Assembly (NCBI RefSeq): GCF_004348825.1
Contig: NZ_SMJU01000004.1
Span: forward strand, 326,759 to 390,758
Direction of reading: 5' to 3'
Source of the DNA: Arundinibacter roseus
GTDB lineage: Bacteria; Bacteroidota; Bacteroidia; Cytophagales; Spirosomataceae
Length of the DNA stretch: 64,000 bases
The position numbers were made by a program, and so were the translations under genes. The notes under the pieces were generated by a model. The model was not told the DNA's origin. It worked only from the letters and a program-made list of their open reading frames with translations, and did no database searches. How positions within the stretch are numbered: position 1 is the stretch's first letter; the number at the start of each line of letters is the position of its first letter. Positions 9,448 to 19,265 of this stretch are shown in pieces.

Positions 9448-12400
9448 GTGACACCAACCAATTCGTGGCAGATTCTGATTGATACCGGCGGCACCTTTAC
9501 CGATTGCCTTGGCTTAGATCCGGCAGGTAAAAAGCATCGCATCAAGGTTCTGAGCAGCAGCTCGCTCCGTGGGAAAATTACTCGAAAGATCAACCCCTAC
9601 GTTTACTCGTTTGAAGCTCCGTGGTCCTATGATTCCCGGTTATTGGAAGGGTATACCTTACAAATACCCTCCCGGAATATTCAAACAAAAGTGTTGTCAA
9701 TTGACTATAAAAATCAAATTCTAACACTGGAAGAAAATATACCGGCGCTTGTAAACCAGGATTTTGACCTTACTACGCATGAAGAGGCCCCAGTGCTAGC
9801 CATTCGGTTACTTACAGCAACTCCCCTGGGTAGCACCTTTCCACCCATCGACTTGCGCCTCGGAACTACGATTGGCACCAACGCTTTGCTGGAAAGAAAA
9901 GGTGCGAAAACGTTGCTGATTACCACCAAAGGTTTCAAGGATATTTTACCCATCGGAACACAGCAACGACCCCATCTTTTTCAACTAGATATTCCGACAA
10001 TTCCTGCGTTGCAAGAAGAGGTTTTTGAAATTAACGAGCGCATAGATGCCCTGGGAAATGTATTGATTCCTTTAAACGAAAGGGAATTGCTTAGGCTCCG
10101 TGATTTTTTAATCCAAAACTCATTTCAGTCGATTGCTATTTCATTGCTCAACGCCTACAAAAACCCGTCGCATGAGCAGGCCGTAGCTGATTATTTAAGT
10201 AAAGAACTGACATGTCCTCTATCTGTTTCTACGTCACTTTCTCCCAATATTCATTTTCTAAGGCGTACCCAAACCACCGTTGTCGATGCTTATTTGGCTC
10301 CGGTAATTAAATCGTACCTCCATAATATTGAATCAAGTTTAGGTTCTGCGGCTATACAAGTCATGACGAGTGCGGGTGGATTGCTGGGCAGCGAAAAGTA
10401 CTTGGCCAAAGACAGCCTGCTCAGTGGCCCGGCCGGTGGCATGACCGCCGCTCTTTCTCTGGCAAAGCAACTCGGATACCGACAACTCCTAACCTTTGAC
10501 ATGGGCGGTACGAGCACGGACACGGCACGCTTTGATGACAGCCTGCCACTCACCTACCTGACCCGAATCAACGGCATGGAAATCGCCAATCCGGCGTTGG
10601 CCATCGAAACCGTGGCGGCAGGTGGCGGCTCGGTCTGTTGGTTCGATGGATTTACACTACAAGTCGGTCCGCAAAGTGCAGGCGCCAAACCCGGTCCTGC
10701 CTGCTACGGCGCCGGCGGACCGCTCACCATTACGGATGTAAATCTTTTGTTATCCAAACTTGATACCAGTCAGTTTGAAATTCCGATCCAACCCACGCTC
10801 GCCTGGAAAGCGCTGAATGATTTATTGGAATTGATGGAAGAACTTACCGGTAATAGGCTCACCGAACTGGAAGTATTGCAGGGTTTTGAACGCATTGCCA
10901 ATGAAAAAATGGCTGAGGCAATTCGCAAAATATCCGTCGCACAGGGCGAAGATCCTTCCGAATATGCACTCATGACCTTTGGCGGCGCGGGCGGGCTTCA
11001 TGGCTGTCAGTTGGCCGAACTTTTGGGCTGTACCGAAGTGATTATTCCTTTTGAAGCCGGACTTTTTAGTGCCGCCGGAATGGGTGTTGCCGCACTGAAC
11101 AGATTGGCTACAAGGCAAATACTTATGCCCTGGAATACAGTTGAGCCAAAGCTTTCTTCCTGGCTTAAAGAAATGAAGCTGGAAGTTACAGAATTGCTAA
11201 ATCAGGATGGGGTTTGGGAAACAGAAACTGCTTTTTGCAGCATTTTTCTACGCTTTCAAGGTCAGGAAACGCCGCTGGAAGTAGCCTATTCAGGACCCCA
11301 AACTCTTGATCGTTTTTATGAAGACTACAAAAAACTATATGGCTATTTGCCTGAAAATAAACAAATTGAAGTAGAAAGCATTCGGCTGATGGGTCGAGAG
11401 AAAAAGCGTCTGCCTGAAAAAATACAAAGGATTTCTTATTCTTCCTCACCACCTGCACCCCGACGCACGCTGACGAATTCGGTCTTTTCAACAATCCACC
11501 CGGTCTATCAATGGTCAGACCTGGACCCTGCCAAAGGAGCTTCGGGCCCCTGCATCATTACCGGCGAGCACTCAACAACTTTTGTGCCGGAGAGCTGGGC
11601 TTTTTGCGTGCAACCTTCCCTCGATATTATTTTAAAACAAGAGAGGGATTTAACTTCAAATAAAGTAGTTGATTCTCATGCGGAAGAAATTGAATTAGAG
11701 TTATTTACCAATCGATTCAAAGGTATCGCCGAAGAAATGGGCGTTCATTTGCAGCGCACGGCATTTTCAGTAAATGTAAAAGAGCGGTTGGATTTCTCCT
11801 GCGCCCTGCTTGATCCTGAAGGCGAATTACTCGTCAACGCGCCTCATATTCCTGTGCATTTGGGAAGTTTAGGAGTTTGCGCGCGCCTCATTCTGGAACG
11901 CCTACCCATCGGTCCGGGCGATGTTGTCCTTACGAATCATCCAAAATACGGTGGATCTCATTTACCTGACGTCACGATGCTGGCTGGGGTTTTTACTGAT
12001 TCAGGGCAGCTTGTGGGTTACGTGATCAACCGCGCGCATCATGCAGAGATTGGTGGAACCCGGCCGGGTTCCATGCCTCCCAACGCTCACACGCTCCAAG
12101 AAGAAGGCGTTGTAATTTTGCCTCAATATTTGGTAAAGGTAGGAAAATTGGAGTGGGAAAATATACGATCACTATTTCTAAATGGTCCCTATCCATCCCG
12201 CATGTGGGCTGAAAATGAGGCAGATATTGTGGCGGCTCTTTCGTCGCTCCGAAAAGGTCAGGCTGGATTACTCAACTTAGTGGGGCAGTTTGGTGAGGAA
12301 AAAATACTTTCTTTCATGAAAAAATTGAAGGAGAACGCCTATTTACGATTACAGCAGGCACTGGATAGCTGGGAAGGAAAAACTTTATCAGCCACTGAGT

Positions 12401-13230
12401 TTCTGGATGATGGTCATCGGATTTCGGTAAAAATCTCCCTAAAAAAAGATGCTCTCACCTTTGATTTTACCAATACATCCAAAGTTCACCCGAATAATCT
12501 AAATGCCAATCTTTCGATTATTCACAGTGCTTTGCTTTATGTCCTTCGATTGCTGGTCAATCGGGAAATTCCACTGAACGATGGGTTAATGAAAAATGTG
12601 ACTATCATTTTACCAGAAAACACACTTCTCCATCCTGATTTTCAGGACGATCCCGCCGCTTGTCCGGCAGTGGTCGGTGGAAATACCGAAGTAAGTCAGC
12701 GGTTGGTTGACACACTTTTGAAAGCTTTTGGCCTGGCGGCATGCAGTCAGGGAACGATGAATAATTTTCTTTTTGGCAATGAAACGCTTGGCTACTACGA
12801 AACCATTGGAGGTGGCTGTGGGGCCGGGCCGGGTTTTCATGGTCATGCGGGCATTCATCAGCACATGACCAACACACGCATTACAGACGTGGAGGAACTG
12901 GAAAGACGGTATCCGGTGCAAATGGTACATTTTGGCATTCGTGAAAATTCGGGTGGATCCGGGCAGTGGAAAGGTGGTGACGGATTAATTCGTGAATTTG
13001 AATTTCTGGAAACACTCGACATTACTATCTTGGGGCAGCATCGACATTTTGCACCCTATGGGTTGGCGGGAGGCAGCAACGGAAAGTCGGCTGATCAAAC
13101 GATTTTTAGAAAATCAGGCTCCATTGAAAAATGTCCGGGAATTTGCAGCACAACCGTACAACCCGGCGACCGCATCAGACTTGAAACGCCCGGTGGTGGT
13201 GGCTACGGCGATCCAGCATTATCTATATGA
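9448..13230 (+). CDS. 5-oxoprolinase / hydantoinase A-B fusion, ATP-dependent
   Basis: This cytoplasmic enzyme is predicted to open 5-oxoproline to glutamate with ATP, or to act on a related hydantoin. At 1,260 residues it has the full eukaryotic-type OPLAH architecture in one chain. HyuA comes first (about 8-720), with the actin-fold motifs DTGGTFTD (near 12) and DMGGTSTD (near 351). HyuB follows (about 745-1255), starting at ELELFTNRF and ending in the conserved GGGGYGDP. The start is GTG at 9448, which places the DTGGTFTD motif at the family's usual distance from the N-terminus; no better ATG exists. The NRAMP-like transporter downstream overlaps it by four bases, so the two are translationally coupled. 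Exact substrate is inferred. Confidence 0.88.
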   Translation: MTPTNSWQILIDTGGTFTDCLGLDPAGKKHRIKVLSSSSLRGKITRKINPYVYSFEAPWSYDSRLLEGYTLQIPSRNIQTKVLSIDYKNQILTLEENIPALVNQDFDLTTHEEAPVLAIRLLTATPLGSTFPPIDLRLGTTIGTNALLERKGAKTLLITTKGFKDILPIGTQQRPHLFQLDIPTIPALQEEVFEINERIDALGNVLIPLNERELLRLRDFLIQNSFQSIAISLLNAYKNPSHEQAVADYLSKELTCPLSVSTSLSPNIHFLRRTQTTVVDAYLAPVIKSYLHNIESSLGSAAIQVMTSAGGLLGSEKYLAKDSLLSGPAGGMTAALSLAKQLGYRQLLTFDMGGTSTDTARFDDSLPLTYLTRINGMEIANPALAIETVAAGGGSVCWFDGFTLQVGPQSAGAKPGPACYGAGGPLTITDVNLLLSKLDTSQFEIPIQPTLAWKALNDLLELMEELTGNRLTELEVLQGFERIANEKMAEAIRKISVAQGEDPSEYALMTFGGAGGLHGCQLAELLGCTEVIIPFEAGLFSAAGMGVAALNRLATRQILMPWNTVEPKLSSWLKEMKLEVTELLNQDGVWETETAFCSIFLRFQGQETPLEVAYSGPQTLDRFYEDYKKLYGYLPENKQIEVESIRLMGREKKRLPEKIQRISYSSSPPAPRRTLTNSVFSTIHPVYQWSDLDPAKGASGPCIITGEHSTTFVPESWAFCVQPSLDIILKQERDLTSNKVVDSHAEEIELELFTNRFKGIAEEMGVHLQRTAFSVNVKERLDFSCALLDPEGELLVNAPHIPVHLGSLGVCARLILERLPIGPGDVVLTNHPKYGGSHLPDVTMLAGVFTDSGQLVGYVINRAHHAEIGGTRPGSMPPNAHTLQEEGVVILPQYLVKVGKLEWENIRSLFLNGPYPSRMWAENEADIVAALSSLRKGQAGLLNLVGQFGEEKILSFMKKLKENAYLRLQQALDSWEGKTLSATEFLDDGHRISVKISLKKDALTFDFTNTSKVHPNNLNANLSIIHSALLYVLRLLVNREIPLNDGLMKNVTIILPENTLLHPDFQDDPAACPAVVGGNTEVSQRLVDTLLKAFGLAACSQGTMNNFLFGNETLGYYETIGGGCGAGPGFHGHAGIHQHMTNTRITDVEELERRYPVQMVHFGIRENSGGSGQWKGGDGLIREFEFLETLDITILGQHRHFAPYGLAGGSNGKSADQTIFRKSGSIEKCPGICSTTVQPGDRIRLETPGGGGYGDPALSI

Positions 13231-14405
13231 AAACACTTTCCTTTTCCAGGGGACTATCAAGAGTTCTGTTTTGGTCCGTAATTTCAGCCGCTTTCATCGG
13301 TCCGGGTACGGTCACGACCTGCGCTTTGGCAGGTTTAAATTTTGGCACTTCTCTTCTGTGGGCATTAAGCTTTTCTATCCTTGCCACCTACGTTTTGCAG
13401 GAAGCAGCCGCCCGAATCACCTTGGGGTCGGGTAAAAGTCTTGGTGAAATTATGATCATGCGTCACGGGAAAAATGGGCTCTGGATCAGCCGGTTAATGG
13501 CTGGCGGAATTATTCTGGGTTGCGCAGCCTACGAAGCCGGAAATATTCTGGGAGCAGTTTCCGGTATTTCGCTACTTTGGTCCGGCCCTACATGGCTCAT
13601 AAGCCTGCTGATAGGCCTGGGAGGATTTATATTGTTGCAAATACGTACCATTTCTGTACTGACCAAAGTACTCGGACTATTGGTTTTTGTGCTTGGTTTT
13701 TCCTTTCTGATTGTCAGTTTGCCGCAAGTACAAAATCCGGCTCAGCTGCTTCAACATAGCCTGATTCCCAGCTTCCCGCCCGAATCTGCCCTTGTGATTG
13801 CAGGCCTGATTGGCACAACAATTGTTCCCTACAACCTTTTTTTGGGTTCAGGCATCGGACAAGGACAGACAATTCGGGAAATGCGTCAGGGGATTTTTCC
13901 GGCTATTTTAATCGGGGGAATCATTTCAATGGCTATTCTTTTTTCGGGTACGCTAATGGAAGGTGCATTTAGCTTTCAAAATGCCGCCTCAGTACTCACC
14001 CGAAAAATGGGAACCTGGGGCGGCATTTTGTATGCAGTGGGTTTGTTTGGTGCAGGTTTTACGTCTGTCGTTACGGCACCTTTGGCGGCATCGCTCACAG
14101 CCAAAACCCTTTTGGCGACGACTCCCGCTCAAACAAGTTGGGTCTGGAAAGGGGTATTGGCGACGGGGCTTGTCTTTGGTTTACTTGCCTTCAAACCCAT
14201 TCCGGTTATTTTGGCCGCACAAATTGCCAACGCACTTTTGTTACCATTTGTTAGCTGGCAACTTTTTCGTTGTGTCAATGATACGAAGCTTTTATCCACT
14301 GAATTATTAAATACCCGGTCTCAGAATCTGCTTTTACTTTTAATACTATTGGTTACTATACTTTTGGGTGTAAATAGTTTGTTAAAAGCGTTTCAAATAC
14401 TGTAA
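13227..14405 (+). CDS. NRAMP-like transporter lacking the canonical metal ligands
   Basis: This is a polytopic inner-membrane protein of 392 residues with about 11 hydrophobic segments and overall NRAMP (SLC11) similarity. The first-helix motif DPGN of true Mn/Fe importers reads GPGT here (25-28). The helix 6 motif MPHN reads VPYN (about 199-202), so the Asp, Asn, Met and His that coordinate the metal are all replaced. Manganese transport is therefore doubtful. The gene overlaps a 5-oxoprolinase gene by four bases. NRAMP-like YcsG in Bacillus subtilis also sits with 5-oxoprolinase genes (pxpABC), from memory. I infer uptake of 5-oxoproline or a related compound, not metal; this is a hypothesis. 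Confidence 0.8.
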   Translation: MKTLSFSRGLSRVLFWSVISAAFIGPGTVTTCALAGLNFGTSLLWALSFSILATYVLQEAAARITLGSGKSLGEIMIMRHGKNGLWISRLMAGGIILGCAAYEAGNILGAVSGISLLWSGPTWLISLLIGLGGFILLQIRTISVLTKVLGLLVFVLGFSFLIVSLPQVQNPAQLLQHSLIPSFPPESALVIAGLIGTTIVPYNLFLGSGIGQGQTIREMRQGIFPAILIGGIISMAILFSGTLMEGAFSFQNAASVLTRKMGTWGGILYAVGLFGAGFTSVVTAPLAASLTAKTLLATTPAQTSWVWKGVLATGLVFGLLAFKPIPVILAAQIANALLLPFVSWQLFRCVNDTKLLSTELLNTRSQNLLLLLILLVTILLGVNSLLKAFQIL

Positions 14406-14438
14406 TAAATTTAGTACATCGTATTGATATTCAGTTCT

Positions 14439-16496
14439 TTAAAAAACATAGTTAACTTTCAAGCCTGACCAATAATTCTGTTTGGGAGCCGCATTGTAGT
14501 ACCGATTTCCAAAGGCGTTCAAGTCAAACCCTAAACTATAAATATCGGCTGCCGCCCAATCGGCAGAAGCTGAAAGTTCGGTACTGAGATGTTTCGTCCA
14601 GGCTTTATTCCAAATAAGCCGCGCAGCTAATTGATTAAATCCAGGTGCTTCTACGGTATTAGCATCGTTTAAAAATACTTTACTCAACGATTGGTAGGAA
14701 ACAAAGGCCGATATTCCATTTTTCAAAATCACATCAAGGCCTGTCATTTGAAAAGTTGAAGGAATGCCGGGCAATTTATTTCCACTAAAATTAACATCTC
14801 CTTGCTGATAGGTATCATATCGATACGAAACAAAATTCCCGGAATGTCTGATTTTCACTTCTTCCATCAGTCCCAGATTTCTAATCAAACCATACTCAAA
14901 CATCCATTCGAGTCCTTTTTGATTAGTTTTTCCGGCATTTACAAAAAATTCCGCTCCGGCTTCATCTGAGCGACGCACGATGGTTTCGTTGAGATTAAAC
15001 AAATACCCGATAATTTCCATGCGAAGTCTTTCGCCCACACGGCGAACAGCGATTTCGCGATTCAGGCCACGTTCAGGCGCTAAATCTGTACGAAAACCTC
15101 CTGCTGAGGGGCGAACTTCCTGCAAAGTAGGCGGAGAAAAACCAGAGCTTAAAGAGGCGGTAACTGCCCAGGTATCGCCTATTTTCTTGGTGGCTGCAAG
15201 TCTGGGATTTGCAATTACTCCAAAGGATCGGGAATCCTCGGCGTAGGGTGCGGGAAAAAAGCGTTCGTATCCATACCGAAAAGAATTCAAACTAGCACCG
15301 GCGTTTATAATCAAATTTTCAAGTGGGGTTAATTCTATTTGACTAAAAACCGACCAATTGGTACTTCGGATATCTTCGGAAGTTAAAAAATTACCGGGAA
15401 CACCCGCATTGTTCTGATAGTTTCGTTGACTTGATTTGCCGTATTGCCATTCAAAGCCACTGGTCCACTGCACATCAATTTTACTTCCAGGCCTGGTATA
15501 ATTCCAGACATTACGACCGCCAAAACCCTGTTCGTCTCTCTTTTCAAAATTAGTAATGAACGGATTGGCAAAATCATTGGCATTAACATAAAGCGAAATC
15601 GACTGATTCCAGTGCGAACTCAAATCCAATGAATGTTGTAGTCCCAGCAAAGTATATCGTGTATAAATTCCAGCATTCTGAGTGACACTTCCAGGAATCG
15701 TGGGCGTTGGCTGCCGGGCAAGCGTAGGATCTTTGGTATATTGATCCAAATTAATGCCACCCGGTGTTTTATAGTGCAAATCTGAATACAGGCCAAGAAT
15801 GGAAAGACTAGATTTTTCGGAAAGTGCAGTAGTTGAATTTACCTGCAACGCATCGCGTACCATGCCACTATGCTGCCGGAATCCATCCTGTTGTTGATGT
15901 CCGTACCGAACGGAAACATCGCCCAATCGCAGCTCAGTATTTCTACTCTGAAATCCATACGATCCAACTCCTACGGCTTGCGAAAAACCATACTGACCGG
16001 CACCGGAAGGCGTGTTTAACAAAACTACTCCGCCCGTTCCGGCTCCGTACAGACTACTTCCCGGGCCTTTGATAACTTCCATTCGCCCGATCGAACCATA
16101 ATCCAGAGAGTTAAGCGGAGTATTTCCGCTTGCATCTGTAAACGGAATTCCATTCCAGTAGAACTTGACATTACGCACCCCAAAAGGAGAACGCAACAAA
16201 CTACCCCGAACCGAAAACCGGTAGCTTCCCGGCGAGCGCTCTTCCATGCGAACGCCGGGAAGGGAATTTACCGCATTGGTGAAGGTAGTTGGCGCATAGC
16301 GTTGAAAGGACTTGGGAGTAACTAATCCAACAGATGCCGTTGTTTCCAGAAGCGTCCGCCGCGACTCAAATGCCTGAACCGTGACTTCTTCCAGCTGTGT
16401 AGCTGTGAGTGTATCCTTCTGAGCAAAACCGTCCAATGAATTTCCTATGCACCAAAACAAACCCACAGCCGCAGGAATCAAATTTCTTTTTTTCAT
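14439..16496 (-). CDS. TonB-dependent outer-membrane receptor
   Basis: This 685-residue outer-membrane protein has a signal peptide ending near FAQ (residue 26). A TonB-box-like segment (LEEVTVQAF) and a plug domain follow (about 50-160, including VKGPGSSLYGAGTGGVV). A 22-strand barrel comes next, ending in the aromatic C-terminus NYVF. There is no carboxypeptidase-like N-terminal extension, so it is not of the SusC type. The family imports siderophores, cobalamin or metal chelates with energy from TonB-ExbBD. The ligand cannot be told, and no siderophore or metal gene lies nearby to help. The gene converges on the NRAMP-like gene with a 33-base gap. Confidence 0.9.
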   Translation of the reverse strand: MKKRNLIPAAVGLFWCIGNSLDGFAQKDTLTATQLEEVTVQAFESRRTLLETTASVGLVTPKSFQRYAPTTFTNAVNSLPGVRMEERSPGSYRFSVRGSLLRSPFGVRNVKFYWNGIPFTDASGNTPLNSLDYGSIGRMEVIKGPGSSLYGAGTGGVVLLNTPSGAGQYGFSQAVGVGSYGFQSRNTELRLGDVSVRYGHQQQDGFRQHSGMVRDALQVNSTTALSEKSSLSILGLYSDLHYKTPGGINLDQYTKDPTLARQPTPTIPGSVTQNAGIYTRYTLLGLQHSLDLSSHWNQSISLYVNANDFANPFITNFEKRDEQGFGGRNVWNYTRPGSKIDVQWTSGFEWQYGKSSQRNYQNNAGVPGNFLTSEDIRSTNWSVFSQIELTPLENLIINAGASLNSFRYGYERFFPAPYAEDSRSFGVIANPRLAATKKIGDTWAVTASLSSGFSPPTLQEVRPSAGGFRTDLAPERGLNREIAVRRVGERLRMEIIGYLFNLNETIVRRSDEAGAEFFVNAGKTNQKGLEWMFEYGLIRNLGLMEEVKIRHSGNFVSYRYDTYQQGDVNFSGNKLPGIPSTFQMTGLDVILKNGISAFVSYQSLSKVFLNDANTVEAPGFNQLAARLIWNKAWTKHLSTELSASADWAAADIYSLGFDLNAFGNRYYNAAPKQNYWSGLKVNYVF

Positions 16497-16568
16497 AACT
16501 TTTTACTCCTGATCATTGATTAATTCACTCATTTAACTCAAAAAGAGACAGAAAAATCTGTATTATAC

Positions 16569-16606
16569 AAAAGACCCTGATAACTTTTACAGTATCAGGG
16601 TCTTTT
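16569..16606 (-). terminator. Bidirectional-looking terminator after aconitase
   Basis: A 14-bp perfect stem (AAAAGACCCTGATA / TATCAGGGTCTTTT) with a 10-base loop lies 70 bases beyond the aconitase stop. It separates aconitase from the TonB receptor, both on the minus strand. Confidence 0.88.
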
Positions 16607-16675
16607 AGTAATTTATTCATTGAAGTTAAAGCAGCTCAACCGCTTTACCTATTCCTCAATATAGGAGAACGTGAA

Positions 16676-18943
16676 TTAGGCACCTACCGATTTGCGGATA
16701 ATGTTCAGGGCTGATCCTGCCTGAAACCATTTGATCTGCTGCTCATTGTAGGTATGGTTCACCGTAATTTCGTCCTTTGTTCCATCAGAGTGATGCAACA
16801 CGACGGTCAGCGAACGACCAGGTTCAAATGAATTCAGACCAACGATATCAATCGTGTCATCTTCCTGAACTTTTTCGTAGTCAGACGGATCTGCAAAGGT
16901 AAGCGCCAGCATTCCCTGTTTTTTCAGGTTTGTTTCGTGAATCCGGGCAAAAGATTTTACCAAAATAGCCCGAACACCCAAATGACGAGGCTCCATTGCG
17001 GCATGCTCGCGGGAAGAACCTTCGCCGTAGTTTTCATCACCTACGACAATTGAGCCAATGCCTTCGGCTTTATAAATACGCTGCGTGGCAGGTACTTCGC
17101 CGTACGCACCCGACAGTTGGTTTTTAACGAGATTTGATTTTTCGTTAAAATAATTCACGGCACCAATCAACATATTATTTGAAATGTTGTCGAGGTGACC
17201 ACGGTATTTCAACCACGGACCTGCCATAGAAATGTGGTCAGTAGTACATTTACCTTTGGCTTTAATCAGAAGTTTAAGACCTTTCAAATCAGTACCTTCC
17301 CATTCTTTGAAAGGATCGAGCAATTGCAAACGATCCGACTCAGGATCAACAAGCACCTGCACCTGACTTCCATCAGCAGCGGGAGCCTGATAGCCTGCAT
17401 CCTCCACGTCAAACCCTTTCAGTGGCAGTTCGATGCCCTGCGGTTCGTCGAGCATGACATCCTGACCATCCTCGTTTTTCAGGGTGTCGGTCATTGGGTT
17501 AAAGGTCAAATCGCCCGCAATGGCAAATGCTGTCACGATTTCGGGGGAAGCTACAAACGCGTGAGTACTCAGGTTTCCGTCGTTACGCTTGGCAAAATTC
17601 CGGTTAAACGACGTGATGATTGAGTTTTTGCGAGTCGGATCATCCATGTGACGCGCCCACTGACCGATGCAAGGTCCACAAGCATTCGCAAGTACAACCC
17701 CGCCAATTTTCTCAAAAGTATCCAGGATTCCGTCACGCTCTGCTGTGAAGCGAACCATTTCGGAACCGGGCGTAATGGTAAATTCAGCTTTTGCTTTAAT
17801 ATTTTTCAACGAAGCCTGTCCTGCTACCGACGCTGCACGGGTCATATCTTCGTAGGACGAGTTGGTACAGGAGCCAATCAAACCCACTTCCAGACGCTCG
17901 GGCCAGTTATTTTCTTTAACTGCTTGTGCAAACTTGGAAAGCGGCCATGCCAAATCAGGCGTGAAAGGTCCGTTTACGTGCGGTTCCAGCGTAGAAAGAT
18001 CAAGTTCTATCATTTGATCGTAGTACAACGCAGGATTTTCATACACTTCATCATCCGAACGAAGATTTGCTTTGGCAGCTTCGGCAGCTTCGGCTACATC
18101 GGCCCGGTCGGTTGAGCGCAGGTAATCTGCCATTTTATCGTCATAGGCAAAAATCGAGGTTGTTGCTCCGATTTCGGCACCCATGTTACAGATTGTGCCT
18201 TTTCCAGTACAGGAAAGACTTTCGGCTCCTTCGCCAAAATATTCAACTACATACCCTGTACCTCCTTTAACAGTCAACTGACCGGCTACCCACAAAATAA
18301 CGTCTTTGGCAGAAGCCCATCCTGATAGTTTTCCAGTCAATTTTACACCAATCAACCGCGGCATTTTCAGTTCCCACGCAAGGCCCGACATAACATCGCT
18401 CGCATCGGCACCACCTACACCAATCGCAATCATGCCCAAACCACCTGCATTGGGTGTATGAGAATCCGTTCCGATCATCATCCCCCCCGGAAATGCGTAG
18501 TTTTCAAGCACTACCTGATGGATAATACCCGCGCCGGGTTTCCAGAAACCAATTCCGTATTTATTTGATACTGAGGCAAGAAAATCGTATACTTCTTTAT
18601 TTTTTGTTTTGGCAATCTGTAAATCCTCAGCGGCTCCAACTTCTGCCTGAATCAAGTGATCGCAGTGAACAGTTGAAGGTACTGCAACCTGCGGACGGCC
18701 GGCCTGCATAAATTGCAACAGCGCCATTTGGGCAGTAGCATCCTGCATTGCTACGCGGTCGGGAGCAAAATCCACGTAGGCTTTTCCGCGTTCGTAAGCA
18801 GCCGAAGCCGAACCTTCCCAAAGGTGAGAATACAGGATTTTTTCTGCGAGTGTTAAAGGACGACCTACTACGTTGCGTGCGGTATCAATTCGTTCTTCCA
18901 TGCGGGTATATACACCCTTGATCATGTCTAAGTCAAATGCCAT
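16676..18943 (-). CDS. Aconitate hydratase, mitochondrial type
   Basis: This TCA-cycle enzyme interconverts citrate and isocitrate through cis-aconitate using a [4Fe-4S] cluster. The 755 residues match mature mitochondrial aconitase in length and order, unlike the AcnA or AcnB types of enterobacteria. Cluster ligands are seen in GSCTNSS (about residue 358) and NACGPCIGQ (about 420-425). The swivel-domain motif [10 protein letters not shown] is intact. The N-terminus [12 protein letters not shown] is the family's usual start. The gene has its own terminator and a 322-base divergent region upstream shared with topA, so it is probably monocistronic. The symbol is left empty because acnA/acnB naming does not map cleanly onto this type. 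Confidence 0.95.
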   Translation of the reverse strand: MAFDLDMIKGVYTRMEERIDTARNVVGRPLTLAEKILYSHLWEGSASAAYERGKAYVDFAPDRVAMQDATAQMALLQFMQAGRPQVAVPSTVHCDHLIQAEVGAAEDLQIAKTKNKEVYDFLASVSNKYGIGFWKPGAGIIHQVVLENYAFPGGMMIGTDSHTPNAGGLGMIAIGVGGADASDVMSGLAWELKMPRLIGVKLTGKLSGWASAKDVILWVAGQLTVKGGTGYVVEYFGEGAESLSCTGKGTICNMGAEIGATTSIFAYDDKMADYLRSTDRADVAEAAEAAKANLRSDDEVYENPALYYDQMIELDLSTLEPHVNGPFTPDLAWPLSKFAQAVKENNWPERLEVGLIGSCTNSSYEDMTRAASVAGQASLKNIKAKAEFTITPGSEMVRFTAERDGILDTFEKIGGVVLANACGPCIGQWARHMDDPTRKNSIITSFNRNFAKRNDGNLSTHAFVASPEIVTAFAIAGDLTFNPMTDTLKNEDGQDVMLDEPQGIELPLKGFDVEDAGYQAPAADGSQVQVLVDPESDRLQLLDPFKEWEGTDLKGLKLLIKAKGKCTTDHISMAGPWLKYRGHLDNISNNMLIGAVNYFNEKSNLVKNQLSGAYGEVPATQRIYKAEGIGSIVVGDENYGEGSSREHAAMEPRHLGVRAILVKSFARIHETNLKKQGMLALTFADPSDYEKVQEDDTIDIVGLNSFEPGRSLTVVLHHSDGTKDEITVNHTYNEQQIKWFQAGSALNIIRKSVGA

Positions 18944-19265
18944 AATTGAGTTTTGATTCTGTTTTATTGTAAATTTTCAAAAACGCCTAAAAGTACATAA
19001 TTTCAACGATTTTTGCCTTGAACGATTTTCTATTTATTCCAGTTTGGCAATCTTTTTTCTTAATTTTGTTCAAAATTGCAGAATTCAATTAAAGTATCTG
19101 ATGTGATTATCAGTCAAAAAGTACAATTTTGCCGGTCTCAAAAAAACTGTTGAAGTAAATTCACATTAACAATACATTTATCACAGCAGTTTATCTTTTC
19201 ATAGAATCTACTCTATATTTGAAGCGGGCAAAGCACCATTTTATCAAATACCAAACACCTATCTT
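18944..19265. other. Divergent intergenic region between aconitase and topA
   Basis: This 322-base AT-rich stretch holds no ORF or RNA gene that I can support. It should carry the divergent promoters. An exact -7 box for topA lies at 19214; on the aconitase side only a near match (TACTTTTA, complement of 18988-18995) is seen, with no -33 TTG at the right distance. Confidence 0.6.
19214..19221 (+). promoter_or_regulatory. Probable -7 box of topA promoter (TATATTTG)
   Basis: TATATTTG is an exact match to TAnnTTTG, 44 bases before the topA ATG. No clear -33 TTG is visible, so only the -7 box is annotated. Confidence 0.45.

Noticed and set aside
12992-13435. A frame spanning the oxoprolinase/NRAMP junction
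   Set aside because: It is out of frame with both real genes, which are fully accounted for by family motifs.
13227-14405. Annotation as a manganese transporter (MntH)
   Set aside because: The metal-coordinating residues of the first and sixth helices are all replaced, so the MntH name would mislead.
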